Source: a virus. From it: DNA of 64,000 nucleotides. Location of the stretch: IMG/VR virus record IMGVR_UViG_3300023174_000046, positions 62,001-126,000 of that record. The stretch is one strand, 5' to 3'. Below the pieces are notes generated by a model. The model ran no database searches and was not told where the DNA came from. It was given only the letters and a program-made list of their open reading frames with translations. Made by a program: the position numbers and the translations under genes. Each line of letters begins with the position of its first letter. Position 1 is the first letter of the stretch. Positions 8,397 to 16,490 of this stretch are shown in pieces.

Positions 8397-9181
8397 TAAT
8401 TCATTCTGCCTACAGTTAATTCACCATCAGCCTGATAAGGTGGGTTAGTAAGCTTGTCGTTATATGCTTTATCTCTATCCTTGATTAACTCTTTATTCAT
8501 AAAGCTACTCATTTCATTCTCTTCGCTGCTTTGAATGGTAAGATGTTTATCAAAAATTTTCTTTATCTTATCGTAGTTTTTAATGTAAAGTTTTTTAATT
8601 AAATTTATTTTTTGATTATCATTCAGTGTGCTATAAAGATTGCGTAATTCAGATGCACTTTTAATATTTTTGCCAAAAATTTCACTACCAAATTCTATTG
8701 TTGGGAATGTATAAATGTAGCCATGCTTTGCAAATGGTTCCATATTTTCTTTTGAAAAATCTTGAAAATAAGAAGGTGTACCGTCTTTCTTGACGCGTGT
8801 AAAGAGTGATTTCCTTGTGGGGTCTTGTTTTTCCTTATCACTCATAGCAAATATAACCTTATCTTTCTCTGGGTTATATTTTTTCAGAATCTCTTCTGAC
8901 CTAAACGGTGATTTTACTTCTATGATTTTATTAGGGTCTATTCCTGTAGATGAAATAATAAGTTTCTTCTCTTGAGCTGTAAACGGTCTTTCTTCAGTAT
9001 AGCCTGTTATTGCAATATATGAATCTGCATCGGGAAATGTTTTCTGTATATTTTCAAAAATGCTTTTATGACCTAAATGAAAAGGATGAAAGCCACCTGG
9101 AAAAATTACTATTGTTTTTCCTGCCGACTCAACAATGAAATGTTTCTTAAAGATATTTTCTACTAACAGATCAAATTTCAT
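8393..9181 (-). CDS. Cytidylyltransferase-like nucleotidyltransferase
   Basis: 262 residues. After a 20-residue leader (MKFDLLVENIFKK then FIVES) the catalytic domain begins with IVIFPGGFHPFHLGHKS, carrying the HxGH motif of the nucleotidylyltransferase superfamily that transfers NMP groups. IKSASELR near residue 180 matches the second nucleotide-binding motif (usually ISSTxxR). The substrate is unknown. T4-like phages often carry such enzymes, some annotated as NMN or cytidylyl transferases. The leader ends in IVE-Ser, like a prohead-protease site, which suggests that the enzyme is packaged and injected. It overlaps the upstream gene by 4 nt. Confidence 0.8.
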   Translation of the reverse strand: MKFDLLVENIFKKHFIVESAGKTIVIFPGGFHPFHLGHKSIFENIQKTFPDADSYIAITGYTEERPFTAQEKKLIISSTGIDPNKIIEVKSPFRSEEILKKYNPEKDKVIFAMSDKEKQDPTRKSLFTRVKKDGTPSYFQDFSKENMEPFAKHGYIYTFPTIEFGSEIFGKNIKSASELRNLYSTLNDNQKINLIKKLYIKNYDKIKKIFDKHLTIQSSEENEMSSFMNKELIKDRDKAYNDKLTNPPYQADGELTVGRMNY

Positions 9182-9501
9182 TTATTTATATCTATATCCG
9201 GGTCATATTTTCTTACGAGGGTAATAATTTGCGAGAGGACGTCCTTTGCATTTTCAGGATTTACATCCGGCATCTCAAGAATTGTATCTGTATCTGTGGT
9301 ATCGGGTTTAATTACAAGAGCTTTCTTGAGCAATCTTACCAGCATTGCTTCTCCTTCTGATGTAAGTGGTGCGGCTTGAGGTGCTTCTGGAGCAGGTGCA
9401 GCTGCTGGAGGCATTGCTGCGTCTTGTTCTGGTGGTAGTGCAGAAGCAGGTTCTTGCTCAAGTAAAGGTTGATATTTTTTTAGTGTTTCTGTGAATTTCA
9501 T
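9178..9501 (-). CDS. Pro/Ala-rich protein with capsid-targeting-like N-terminus
   Basis: 107 residues: an amphipathic start MKFTETLKKYQPLLEQE, then a flexible Pro/Ala/Glu linker (AAAPAPEAPQAAP) and a compact helical C-terminal domain (EAMLVRLLKKALVIKP through LVRKYDPDIDINK). The start resembles tags cut after LxE in T4 head proteins. It sits between two late genes and overlaps the nucleotidyltransferase start by 4 nt. No known domain. Confidence 0.6.
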   Translation of the reverse strand: MKFTETLKKYQPLLEQEPASALPPEQDAAMPPAAAPAPEAPQAAPLTSEGEAMLVRLLKKALVIKPDTTDTDTILEMPDVNPENAKDVLSQIITLVRKYDPDIDINK

Positions 9502-9504
9502 AAA

Positions 9505-9981
9505 TTAGGTTTGTATTTGATTTGCAACATTTTTTATTTTAGTAGAAAGCTTTTTGAGAAGAACACCGTAAGATCTTTCAATATCTTTCTGCGGGTTATC
9601 AAAAGGATTCAAGCCGCCTCTTGCTTGACCACCTGCAAGAGTTTTTACTAATGCAAGATCATTTGCTGAAATTGTATTTTTACCGAGTATACTTGAAATA
9701 TTCTCTGCATTTTCTTCACCACCCTCTTCTGTGCTGTCTCCTTGCGGTGCAAAGATATCAACAACAAGATTACCATCTTCATCCATATCTACAATGTTAT
9801 AACCTGCAGAATGCTTGCGCATCATGCAATGACACTTCTTTTTAGATGTAGGGTGTTCATAGCTATGTACAATATCAAATTCGTCCGAAATATCAGGCTG
9901 ATTGCCACGTTTTTCGTGTGTCTCTTTGACGAGGTTTAAATTGTCATATATGGAAGATAGTTTAACAAGATACTTGCTCAC
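9505..9981 (-). CDS. Hypothetical late protein
   Basis: 158 residues from a GTG start. The middle contains CHCMMRKHSAGYNIVDMDEDG, with paired Cys and a beta-rich stretch, followed by an acidic linker and a basic helical C-terminus (GVLLKKLSTKIKNVANQIQ). It heads an operon with the two following genes on the minus strand, behind a late box 5 nt upstream. No family recognised. Confidence 0.6.
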   Translation of the reverse strand: MSKYLVKLSSIYDNLNLVKETHEKRGNQPDISDEFDIVHSYEHPTSKKKCHCMMRKHSAGYNIVDMDEDGNLVVDIFAPQGDSTEEGGEENAENISSILGKNTISANDLALVKTLAGGQARGGLNPFDNPQKDIERSYGVLLKKLSTKIKNVANQIQT

Positions 9982-9986
9982 ATATA

Positions 9987-9994
9987 TATTTATT
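9987..9994 (-). promoter_or_regulatory. Late-type promoter box AATAAATA
   Basis: Minus-strand AATAAATA, 5 nt before the GTG at 9981. It touches the stop codon of the upstream gene. Confidence 0.55.
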
Positions 9995-10559
9995 ATTTGA
10001 GAAGCAGTTGTTTTGATTTAATTGCATTAAAGTAGATGTTAGATAAGAAGGTTAACCCGTATTTTTGTGAAAAAATGCGTATTTTTTGAAATGTAAACCT
10101 CTCGTAATTAGTCTTTTCAATAAAAGCTTTAATATTGAAGAGAATCTCTATGCCTTTTGCTTCATTTCTTTTCATTAAATGTGTAAAATATTCAAACGAA
10201 TAGCTTGTGATAAAGATCTTAATTGGAAGCAGTTTTGTTATTTTGCGGAGTAAAAGTTCAATAAAGAGAATAAGCTCTTCTTCAGGGACATACTTGTTGA
10301 GATCTGTTTTTGGAAGACTATTTGTATTATAAAAAACTACCACTTTCTCATTACTTTTTGCATGCAACACTTCTTCACATAATGCATATATTATGTTGTG
10401 ATACAATAATTTCTTGATATCTTTATTTCTTAGCTTTATATCTGTTAATTTATACTCGCCTAGATGTGTAAAAAAGTTGTGCAGGAACTTGCCGTTATAT
10501 ATTCTCGTAAAGTTTATAACATTTAAATTGTGATTTGGTAGTGATAGACTATCTATCAT
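9993..10559 (-). CDS. Hypothetical protein
   Basis: 188 residues, Lys/Phe/Ile-rich, mixed alpha/beta, with a central VVVFYNTNSLP strand and a C-terminal FTFQKIRIFSQKYGLTF segment. The VVVFYNT strand followed by helices and a second strand (IKIFITSYS) is compatible with a Rossmann-like or PIN-like fold, but I see no diagnostic catalytic set. Unlike its minus-strand neighbours it follows a sigma70-like promoter, so it may be expressed early. Function unknown. Confidence 0.6.
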   Translation of the reverse strand: MIDSLSLPNHNLNVINFTRIYNGKFLHNFFTHLGEYKLTDIKLRNKDIKKLLYHNIIYALCEEVLHAKSNEKVVVFYNTNSLPKTDLNKYVPEEELILFIELLLRKITKLLPIKIFITSYSFEYFTHLMKRNEAKGIEILFNIKAFIEKTNYERFTFQKIRIFSQKYGLTFLSNIYFNAIKSKQLLLK

Positions 10560-10594
10560 ATCTTACAGTATAGGTGATCCTATATATTATTCAA
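10560..10594 (-). promoter_or_regulatory. Early-type promoter inside the end of the upstream gene
   Basis: Minus-strand TTGAAT (10589-10594), 16 nt, TATACT (10567-10572), then 7 nt to the ATG at 10559. The -35 box overlaps the 3' end of the GIY-YIG-like gene. Confidence 0.5.
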
Positions 10595-11012
10595 CAAATC
10601 GACTTTTAAATTCAGCAGGCGGTGTACCAATTCTCACATTTATTATTCCATTATAATAATCATCTCGAAGTAGCACATCTCGAGATATCTGTTCTTTTAT
10701 TTCAAAATAAGCCAACTCCCACTTTGAATTGCATGTACGTAAAATCTTAAAAGTAAATTTCTCTTTACCAAGCTTTAGAATATCTGCGTTAAGATCGTTT
10801 GAGGAGCTTGTATAACCCTTCCAGTCCGATTCTTTCATTTCAATTCTATTTCTCGTTTTACCCTTAAGAGGCTTTCTTTTTAACCTGGATTTGCATTGTT
10901 TTTTACCGATGTATTTTTTATTTGTAATTACATTTGTTATTTCATATATAAAACCGAATGTTGTTTCGTCTAAAACGACACCTTCGTGCAGAAGCCAGTG
11001 ACCTGTATCCAT
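10587..11012 (-). CDS. GIY-YIG-like nuclease
   Basis: 141 residues. FGFIYEITNVITNKKYIGKK near residues 19-38 is the GIY-YIG core (here GFIY and KYIG), followed by a basic stretch, then WKGYTSSSNDLNADI and a conserved Glu region. Proteins of this kind are common in T4-like phages as free-standing nucleases, either homing endonucleases or DNA-processing enzymes. No C-terminal DNA-binding repeat (NUMOD) is seen, which argues against a typical homing enzyme. It has its own late-type box 5 nt upstream. Confidence 0.72.
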   Translation of the reverse strand: MDTGHWLLHEGVVLDETTFGFIYEITNVITNKKYIGKKQCKSRLKRKPLKGKTRNRIEMKESDWKGYTSSSNDLNADILKLGKEKFTFKILRTCNSKWELAYFEIKEQISRDVLLRDDYYNGIINVRIGTPPAEFKSRFVE

Positions 11013-11017
11013 TACGC

Positions 11018-11025
11018 TATTTAAC
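11018..11025 (-). promoter_or_regulatory. Late-type promoter box GTTAAATA
   Basis: Minus-strand GTTAAATA with a 5-nt spacer before the ATG at 11012. Confidence 0.5.
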
Positions 11026-11041
11026 TACCGGCTCGCAAAAG

Positions 11042-11302
11042 TCACATGCCAATAAAAGGTCTGCGTATAACAACCATCTTTGATTTATTTTTGCCTTTAG
11101 TTTTTTTGGCGCCCAAAGCAACCGGTTTGCGAAAATCGCCTTCTGCATACTTATCTTTACCGGGTGTACCTGAGGGATTGTCCTTCCAGTCTGATGTCTG
11201 GAATGTGCCCAGCGAACCGCCAGAACCAGCTGTATTTGAGGCAGCAGGTGCACCGCCTATATCCTCCATAAGCTTGGCAAACAATACGTCAAACATTTTC
11301 AC
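11042..11302 (-). CDS. Small basic protein with capsid-targeting-like N-terminus
   Basis: 86 residues from a GTG start, beginning MKMFDVLFAKLMEDIGGAPA: an amphipathic opening ending in LME, then a Gly/Ser-rich linker and a strongly basic C-terminal tail (GAKKTKGKNKSKMVVIRR). A cleavable tag followed by a basic tail fits a DNA-associated internal head protein. A perfect TATAAATA lies 6 nt before the start codon. A longer overlapping frame at 11017-11253 is judged a shadow. Confidence 0.62.
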   Translation of the reverse strand: MKMFDVLFAKLMEDIGGAPAASNTAGSGGSLGTFQTSDWKDNPSGTPGKDKYAEGDFRKPVALGAKKTKGKNKSKMVVIRRPFIGM

Positions 11303-11336
11303 TTTAATTATTTATAACATATACTATAATAAAGAT
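11303..11336 (+). promoter_or_regulatory. Early-type promoter of uvsY
   Basis: A perfect TATAAT (11325-11330) stands exactly 6 nt before the ATG at 11337. The -35 position holds only a weak TTTAAT (11303-11308). Confidence 0.55.
11309..11316 (-). promoter_or_regulatory. Late-type promoter box TATAAATA
   Basis: Perfect T4 late consensus on the minus strand, 6 nt before the GTG at 11302. It lies inside the spacer of the divergent uvsY promoter. Confidence 0.7.
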
Positions 11337-11735
11337 ATGGAATTTAATATTCAGAAAATATTAATCGAAATTGAGAAAGACGTTGCTGTAGATGAATTAA
11401 ATCTACGGGAAGTGCAGTTCAAGCTACCTGCAATTAAGCATAAGTATGCTGGTCTTTTGATTAGATCGAAGATTGAGCTCAATAATAAGAAGAAGGAGCT
11501 TGATGAGCAGCGCAAGAGCGCTGTAGAGCAGATAAAAGAGAAAAGCCCTGTTAAATTAGCACCCAATACACTATTTGATACTGCAAATGAACTACCTAAT
11601 CTCAAAAAAATACGTAGCGAGATAGAAGAAATTGACTTGCTCATAACATTGTTAGAGAAAACTGAAAAGACCCTTTCTTCAATGACCTATGATATAAAGA
11701 ATATTATTGAAATACAAAAGCTTGAGACAACATGA
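11337..11735 (+). CDS. uvsY: UvsY-like recombination mediator
   Basis: 132 residues, close to the 137 of T4 UvsY, which loads UvsX recombinase on gp32-coated single strands. The N-terminal IEIEKDVAVDELNL and the following Lys-rich helix align by eye with the T4 protein, and the C-terminal IKNIIEIQKLE resembles its IKHIQDM end. The next gene is uvsW, the T4 neighbour, overlapping by 4 nt (ATGA). I start at 11337 because the promoter geometry fits and because the upstream extension of the frame is antisense to a real gene. Assignment rests on length, pattern and synteny. Confidence 0.7.
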   Translation: MEFNIQKILIEIEKDVAVDELNLREVQFKLPAIKHKYAGLLIRSKIELNNKKKELDEQRKSAVEQIKEKSPVKLAPNTLFDTANELPNLKKIRSEIEEIDLLITLLEKTEKTLSSMTYDIKNIIEIQKLETT

Positions 11736-13195
11736 TAAAAATTGATTTTGATGGTAAAAAGAATAAGGCTATTCTCTCTGGTGATCATTTTGATGAAATA
11801 AGAGAAAATTTTTCTGTAAAAAATAAAGCCGCAGTTTTTTTAAAAAGATATGCCCGTTACATTCCGTCACGCACCTACAGTATTACTCCCACAGGAAGAT
11901 TTGATCCCTGTCTAACCCCGGAATTACAAAAGTTTTTTCTTGAAAAGCAGTATTCATGTTCTGTTGAAATTTCAGAGGATATTAAAAATATCATAACACC
12001 CGCTCTTTTTACATGGAAAAAAAATGCAAACTTCTCTGATACACCCTATAAACTAAAGCTCGATTTGCGCGATTATCAAGAAGAAATAGTTAAACAATGT
12101 CTTTCTTCTGGCAGAGGAACAGTAGTCCTTGCAACTGCAGGTGGGAAGACACTTGTAATGGCTTCATTAATATCATCTGTCTACCGCTTTAATAATAGCA
12201 AATTTAAATGTTTACTCATAGTACCAGATCGAGGCCTTGTAGAGCAAACATATAATGATTTTGTTCAATACGGTGTACCGTTCTCATTTTCAAAATGGAC
12301 AGGCGATAATAAGCTTGACTTGACTTCTAATATTATAATTGCAAATCTCGGCATTCTACAGAGTAAGAATTCAAATCTATCTTGGTTAGAGAATATTGAT
12401 ATGGTAGTAGTCGATGAAGTGCATAAGATTCGAAAAGGGAATGAAGTTAATAAACTTTTAGCATTAGCCAAAACAGCACATAAATTTGGATTTACAGGGA
12501 CTTTACCTGAGGAGAAAGAGGATCAGTGGAACATTATTGGTAAGATTGGACCAATATTGTATGAAAAGAATAGTTATGAACTACGAACTGAGAATTATGT
12601 AAGCAACGCGAATATACAGATGCTAAATGTTTTCTATAAAACTGTACCTAAGCGTGAAAGCAGCAATTTTAATCCCACAGATTTTTACAAGAAAGAGCTC
12701 GACTTTATTATTGAAAATAAATTCCGAAACGTATTATTATCAAAAATTGTTAATAAAGTTGAAAAAAACGTACTCATTTTAATTGATTTTATAAAGCATG
12801 GTGAAATACTTGAATCGGTTCTCAAGTTAAACTGCAACAATAAGAGGGTATTTTTTATTCGTGGCGAAGTAGAAGTCGAAGAAAGAGAGAAGATTAAAAA
12901 TATTATTGAAACTGATGATAATGTTGTTGTTATAGCTATTTCAAAAATATTTTCTACAGGTATTAATGTTAAGAATTTACACTACATTGTTTTTGCAGGC
13001 GGTGGCAAGGCGAAGATCAAGACTGTACAATCCATTGGTAGAGGTTTACGCTTGCATATCAACAAGGATAAGCTTATAATATTCGACATATCAGATCAAC
13101 TCTATTATGGTATACAACATACCAATAAAAGAAAACAAATTTATGAAAAAGAAAAAATCCAATACTACACCACCGACCTCCACGAAAAAGCCTAA
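11732..13195 (+). CDS. uvsW: UvsW-like superfamily 2 helicase
   Basis: 487 residues. After an N-terminal domain, LRDYQEEIVKQCLSSGRGTV forms the Q-motif region, ATAGGKT near residue 134 is the Walker A, VVVDEVHK near 226 is motif II (DEVH), FGFTGTLPE is motif III, and ALQSIGRGLR-type motif VI appears as VQSIGRGLRLH. UvsW unwinds branched DNA, reverses forks and dissolves R-loops, switching T4 from origin to recombination replication. It follows uvsY and runs 53 nt into the gp55 gene. Confidence 0.88.
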   Translation: MIKIDFDGKKNKAILSGDHFDEIRENFSVKNKAAVFLKRYARYIPSRTYSITPTGRFDPCLTPELQKFFLEKQYSCSVEISEDIKNIITPALFTWKKNANFSDTPYKLKLDLRDYQEEIVKQCLSSGRGTVVLATAGGKTLVMASLISSVYRFNNSKFKCLLIVPDRGLVEQTYNDFVQYGVPFSFSKWTGDNKLDLTSNIIIANLGILQSKNSNLSWLENIDMVVVDEVHKIRKGNEVNKLLALAKTAHKFGFTGTLPEEKEDQWNIIGKIGPILYEKNSYELRTENYVSNANIQMLNVFYKTVPKRESSNFNPTDFYKKELDFIIENKFRNVLLSKIVNKVEKNVLILIDFIKHGEILESVLKLNCNNKRVFFIRGEVEVEEREKIKNIIETDDNVVVIAISKIFSTGINVKNLHYIVFAGGGKAKIKTVQSIGRGLRLHINKDKLIIFDISDQLYYGIQHTNKRKQIYEKEKIQYYTTDLHEKA

Positions 13196-13646
13196 AAAAG
13201 ATAAACCTTTTTATGTTAGCCCGAAGGAATTCGAAGCTGAGATTACTATCTATTACAATACCGGTAACATGTCAATTAATCTTGGTGAATCCATTACTAA
13301 GATTGCAAATGGATTGAGCTACGCACCTAATTTTATTAATTATACATACAAAGACGATATGGTTGGCGATGCAATTGTGAAGATGTTTTCTGCATTAAAG
13401 AATAAGAAATTTAAACTAAATAGCGGGTTTAGTCCTTTTTCATATTTTACTACTATTGCTTTTCATGCATTTATTAATAGAATTAAAAAAGAAAAGAAAC
13501 ACCACGCTGCAATTAATGATTACAGAGAAAAAGTTTATACAGATTTAATTCATTCATGCCCCGGTGGTGAGCAAATTTACGTAAAGCCTTCAGACAGTAA
13601 TAATGAAGATGGTGAAAATGATGTCTTTAGTAATTTGAATGGTTAA
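13143..13646 (+). CDS. gp55: Late-transcription sigma factor (T4 gp55-like)
   Basis: 167 residues from the ATG at 13143, within the 3' end of uvsW; an earlier in-frame start at 13107 is less likely. A basic N-terminus is followed by a sigma region 2-like block (DDMVGDAIVKMFSAL, FSYFTTIAFHAFINRIKKEKK) that matches the same block of T4 gp55. gp55 directs RNA polymerase to TATAAATA boxes, and many such boxes occur in this window. The acidic C-terminus ends ENDVFSNLNG, where T4 gp55 carries its sliding-clamp contact. The link between this protein and the late boxes is a strong inference. Confidence 0.82.
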   Translation: MKKKKSNTTPPTSTKKPKKDKPFYVSPKEFEAEITIYYNTGNMSINLGESITKIANGLSYAPNFINYTYKDDMVGDAIVKMFSALKNKKFKLNSGFSPFSYFTTIAFHAFINRIKKEKKHHAAINDYREKVYTDLIHSCPGGEQIYVKPSDSNNEDGENDVFSNLNG

Positions 13647-14688
13647 ACTTAATAACAAGAAAGTATGCTGTTTTTCTGATGTACATATTGGAGTACATCA
13701 GAATAATGTTTTTTGGTATAATGTTGCGCAGAAGTTTTTTACTTGGTTAAGCGAAGAACTCAAAAAAAGACAAATTGAAGACATCATTATTTGTGGTGAT
13801 CTTTTCCACTACCGAGACGAAATATCCGTAAATACTATTCACCTTGCATCACAGCTTCTCGAGAAACTAAAAGACTTCAATATTATAATGTTGGTAGGTA
13901 ATCACGATGCTTATTACAAGGATAGATCGGATATCAATTCATTAGCACCTTTTGCAGGCTGGCCAAACATAAGAGTTATTTCACAAGTTGCATCTTCATT
14001 TAATTTTAATAGAGAGCTCTCCTTTGTACCGTGGGGTACAGATCCAAAGCATCTACCTGACAGTGAAGTAATGTTTGGTCATTTTGAAATTGAAACGTTT
14101 AAGATGAATAGTCATAAAATTTGTGATCACGGTATCAAGGCATCACAATTACTTGAAAAAGCTAAACTAGTTATCTCTGGGCATTTTCATCTTAAAGATG
14201 AGCGAAAATATTCGGAAGGCACAATTTTATATCTTGGAAGCCCTTATCAAATGGATTTTGGTGATGTAGAGAGCCAAAAAGGTATTCATATATTAGACCT
14301 GGCTACCTTAAAATACGAATTTGTTGAAAGTGGTGACTACCCTAAGCATAAAAAAATTAATTTGTCTGATCTTATCAAAGAAAACGGATTTACTGATAAA
14401 GTTAAAAATGAATTCAAGAATAATATAGTTAAATTTATTGTTGATAAAAACATTACTGCAGATGAAATAGACTTCTTACTAAAAAAGCTTTCAGCGCTTA
14501 ATCCCTTATCGATTAACGTTGATTATGCTGCAAATTTTAACAAGTTTAATGTACAGAATGATCCTAACTGTGACTTGTCGGGCGTAGATATTCCAAAAGC
14601 TATTGAAGAATTTGTGAATATGCTTGATCTTAATAATAAAAGAGAGATAATAGATTATACCACAGAACTATTTAAAAAGGTGCGATGA
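13639..14688 (+). CDS. gp47: Recombination endonuclease subunit gp47 (SbcD/Mre11-like)
   Basis: 349 residues. Metallophosphoesterase motifs appear in order: FSDVHIG (about residue 12), CGDLFHYRDE, LVGNHDAYY and GHFHLKDER, which bind two metal ions. With gp46 it forms the Mre11/Rad50-type complex that processes DNA ends for recombination-dependent replication. It overlaps gp55 by 8 nt and gp46 by 4 nt, so the three are translationally linked. Length matches T4 gp47 (339). Confidence 0.93.
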   Translation: MVKLNNKKVCCFSDVHIGVHQNNVFWYNVAQKFFTWLSEELKKRQIEDIIICGDLFHYRDEISVNTIHLASQLLEKLKDFNIIMLVGNHDAYYKDRSDINSLAPFAGWPNIRVISQVASSFNFNRELSFVPWGTDPKHLPDSEVMFGHFEIETFKMNSHKICDHGIKASQLLEKAKLVISGHFHLKDERKYSEGTILYLGSPYQMDFGDVESQKGIHILDLATLKYEFVESGDYPKHKKINLSDLIKENGFTDKVKNEFKNNIVKFIVDKNITADEIDFLLKKLSALNPLSINVDYAANFNKFNVQNDPNCDLSGVDIPKAIEEFVNMLDLNNKREIIDYTTELFKKVR

Positions 14689-16490
14689 AAAAAATTATCT
14701 TTAACAAAATTTCAATAAAAAACTTTCTTTCTGTAGGAAGCGAGCCTGTCGTAATTGATTTTAAGACAGGGTTACATATTATTACAGGTCTTAATAAAGA
14801 TAAGGAAGACCGTCGTAATGGTGTTGGTAAATCTACTGTTGCTGATGCTATATACTTTGCTATTTTTGGTTCTACGTTGAGAGAGCTTAAGAAAGAGCAT
14901 ATTGTTAATAATACTAATAGAGAGAACTGTGAAGTTATCCTAGATTTTGATATTGAAGGATTTGATAGAAAAGATGAATATCAAATTATAAGAATGCTTG
15001 AACCGTCACGTTGCTATGTGTACAAGAACGGTGAAGACAAGACACGAGACAGCATTATTAATACTACTGAATATATTTTTGAAAAGATTAATTGTTCACC
15101 TGATATTTTTCAGAATTGTGTTATTATGACTGTTAATAATACTATACCTTTCATGGCAAAGAAGAAGATTGAAAAGCGAAAATTTATTGAAGGGATTTTT
15201 AATTTAGAAGTTTTTAGTACTATGTTGCAACGTCTTCGTGATGAATACAATGAATCAAAGAGAAACTTTGATATTGAATCAACAAAATGTACAGAGATTG
15301 AAAATAGCTTATCTCTACAGGTTACAGCAAAAGAAGTTTACAATAAAGAGCGTGACGCCAAAAGAGAGAAATATACCGGTCGTAAAGAAAGCAACATAAA
15401 GGAACTACAGCTACTTGACAAAAAAATAAATGAATTTACTGCTTTAGATATTAAGAAGATTGAGAAAGACATTAGCACACTTACAACAAAAGCTGAAAAA
15501 ATTGATCAAGAAATTAAAGTGTTGCGTGACAAGACTTCCTCATATCGCACACAGATTGAATTAAAAGAAAAAGACTACAAGCGAATTGGAACAGATAAAG
15601 ATGCTTGCCCTACATGTTTACGTGCACTAGAAGATAAAGATAAAAATCATATTAAAGAGGAGAAACAAAAAATTAAAAAAGAGATTAGTGATTTTGAAAA
15701 TAAGATCAACACTAATGTTGCAAAAGAAGAAGAGTCTTCTGCACTAGAGCTTAAGCTGTATGGAGCAGTAGAGAGCTTGAAGGGCAAGATTAATGCTTTT
15801 AATCTAGAGCAAAAAGAATTAGAGAGTATTAAAACTCGAATAAATCAATTAAATGTATGGCAAAAAGAGCTAGATATTGATCTCGCAGAACTTAGCAAGA
15901 CAAACAATCAACACGATACAAATATTGAAGATATTACAAAGCGACTTGAGGAAATAAAGAGTGTGCTTGAAAAGACAAAGATACATTTCAATATGCTTGA
16001 TGCTGTAAAATTTGTGTTATCTGAAGAAGGCGTAAAATCATATATTGTAAAAAAGATTCTTCAGCTCTTTAATAGCAAACTTGCTTATTATCTAAAGAAA
16101 ATGGATTCGAATTGCATTTGTATTTTTAATGAATATTTTGAAGAAGAGATTATTGATGAAAAGGGCAAACCATGTTCTTATTTTAATTTTAGTGGTGCAG
16201 AACGGAAGAATATAGATCTAGCATGTTTGTTTGCTTTTATGGATATAAGACGTTTACAAGGTAATGTCGCATTTAATTTTAGTGTGTATGATGAGCTGTT
16301 TGATTCATCTCTCGATGAAAAGGGTGTAGAGCTTGTACTGGGTATTTTACGAGAAAGAATTGAAAAATATAATGAATGTATTATGGTGATTAGTCACCGC
16401 AAAGAGAGTGTAAAATTTGCTTCAGGTGATATTATTTTTCTAGAAAAGAAAAACGGTATTACTAAACGTATTGAATACAGCGATTATTAG
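14685..16490 (+). CDS. gp46: Recombination endonuclease subunit gp46 (SbcC/Rad50-like)
   Basis: 601 residues. Walker A GVGKST near residue 45, long coiled coils around a CPTC zinc hook near residue 307, the ABC signature NFSGAERKNIDLA near 505 and Walker B VYDELFDSS near 533, followed by VISHRKE. The ATPase works with gp47 at DNA ends. Start ATG is preceded by AAAGGTGCG, one of the few Shine-Dalgarno-like sequences here. Its TAG stop shares a TTAG with the convergent gene. Confidence 0.94.
   Translation: MKKIIFNKISIKNFLSVGSEPVVIDFKTGLHIITGLNKDKEDRRNGVGKSTVADAIYFAIFGSTLRELKKEHIVNNTNRENCEVILDFDIEGFDRKDEYQIIRMLEPSRCYVYKNGEDKTRDSIINTTEYIFEKINCSPDIFQNCVIMTVNNTIPFMAKKKIEKRKFIEGIFNLEVFSTMLQRLRDEYNESKRNFDIESTKCTEIENSLSLQVTAKEVYNKERDAKREKYTGRKESNIKELQLLDKKINEFTALDIKKIEKDISTLTTKAEKIDQEIKVLRDKTSSYRTQIELKEKDYKRIGTDKDACPTCLRALEDKDKNHIKEEKQKIKKEISDFENKINTNVAKEEESSALELKLYGAVESLKGKINAFNLEQKELESIKTRINQLNVWQKELDIDLAELSKTNNQHDTNIEDITKRLEEIKSVLEKTKIHFNMLDAVKFVLSEEGVKSYIVKKILQLFNSKLAYYLKKMDSNCICIFNEYFEEEIIDEKGKPCSYFNFSGAERKNIDLACLFAFMDIRRLQGNVAFNFSVYDELFDSSLDEKGVELVLGILRERIEKYNECIMVISHRKESVKFASGDIIFLEKKNGITKRIEYSDY

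Noticed and set aside
9183-9190. Perfect TATAAATA on the minus strand one base before the nucleotidyltransferase ATG
   Set aside because: A late start would fall inside the gene rather than before it; the bases are codons for the DINK end of the upstream protein, so I treat it as coincidence.
10587-11012. GIY-YIG gene as an active homing endonuclease invading a conserved gene
   Set aside because: It interrupts nothing, has its own late-type box and lacks a recognisable DNA-binding repeat, so a resident phage nuclease is more likely.
11017-11253. 78-residue minus-strand frame
   Set aside because: It overlaps the 11042-11302 gene in another frame; the latter has a perfect late box and a tag-like start.
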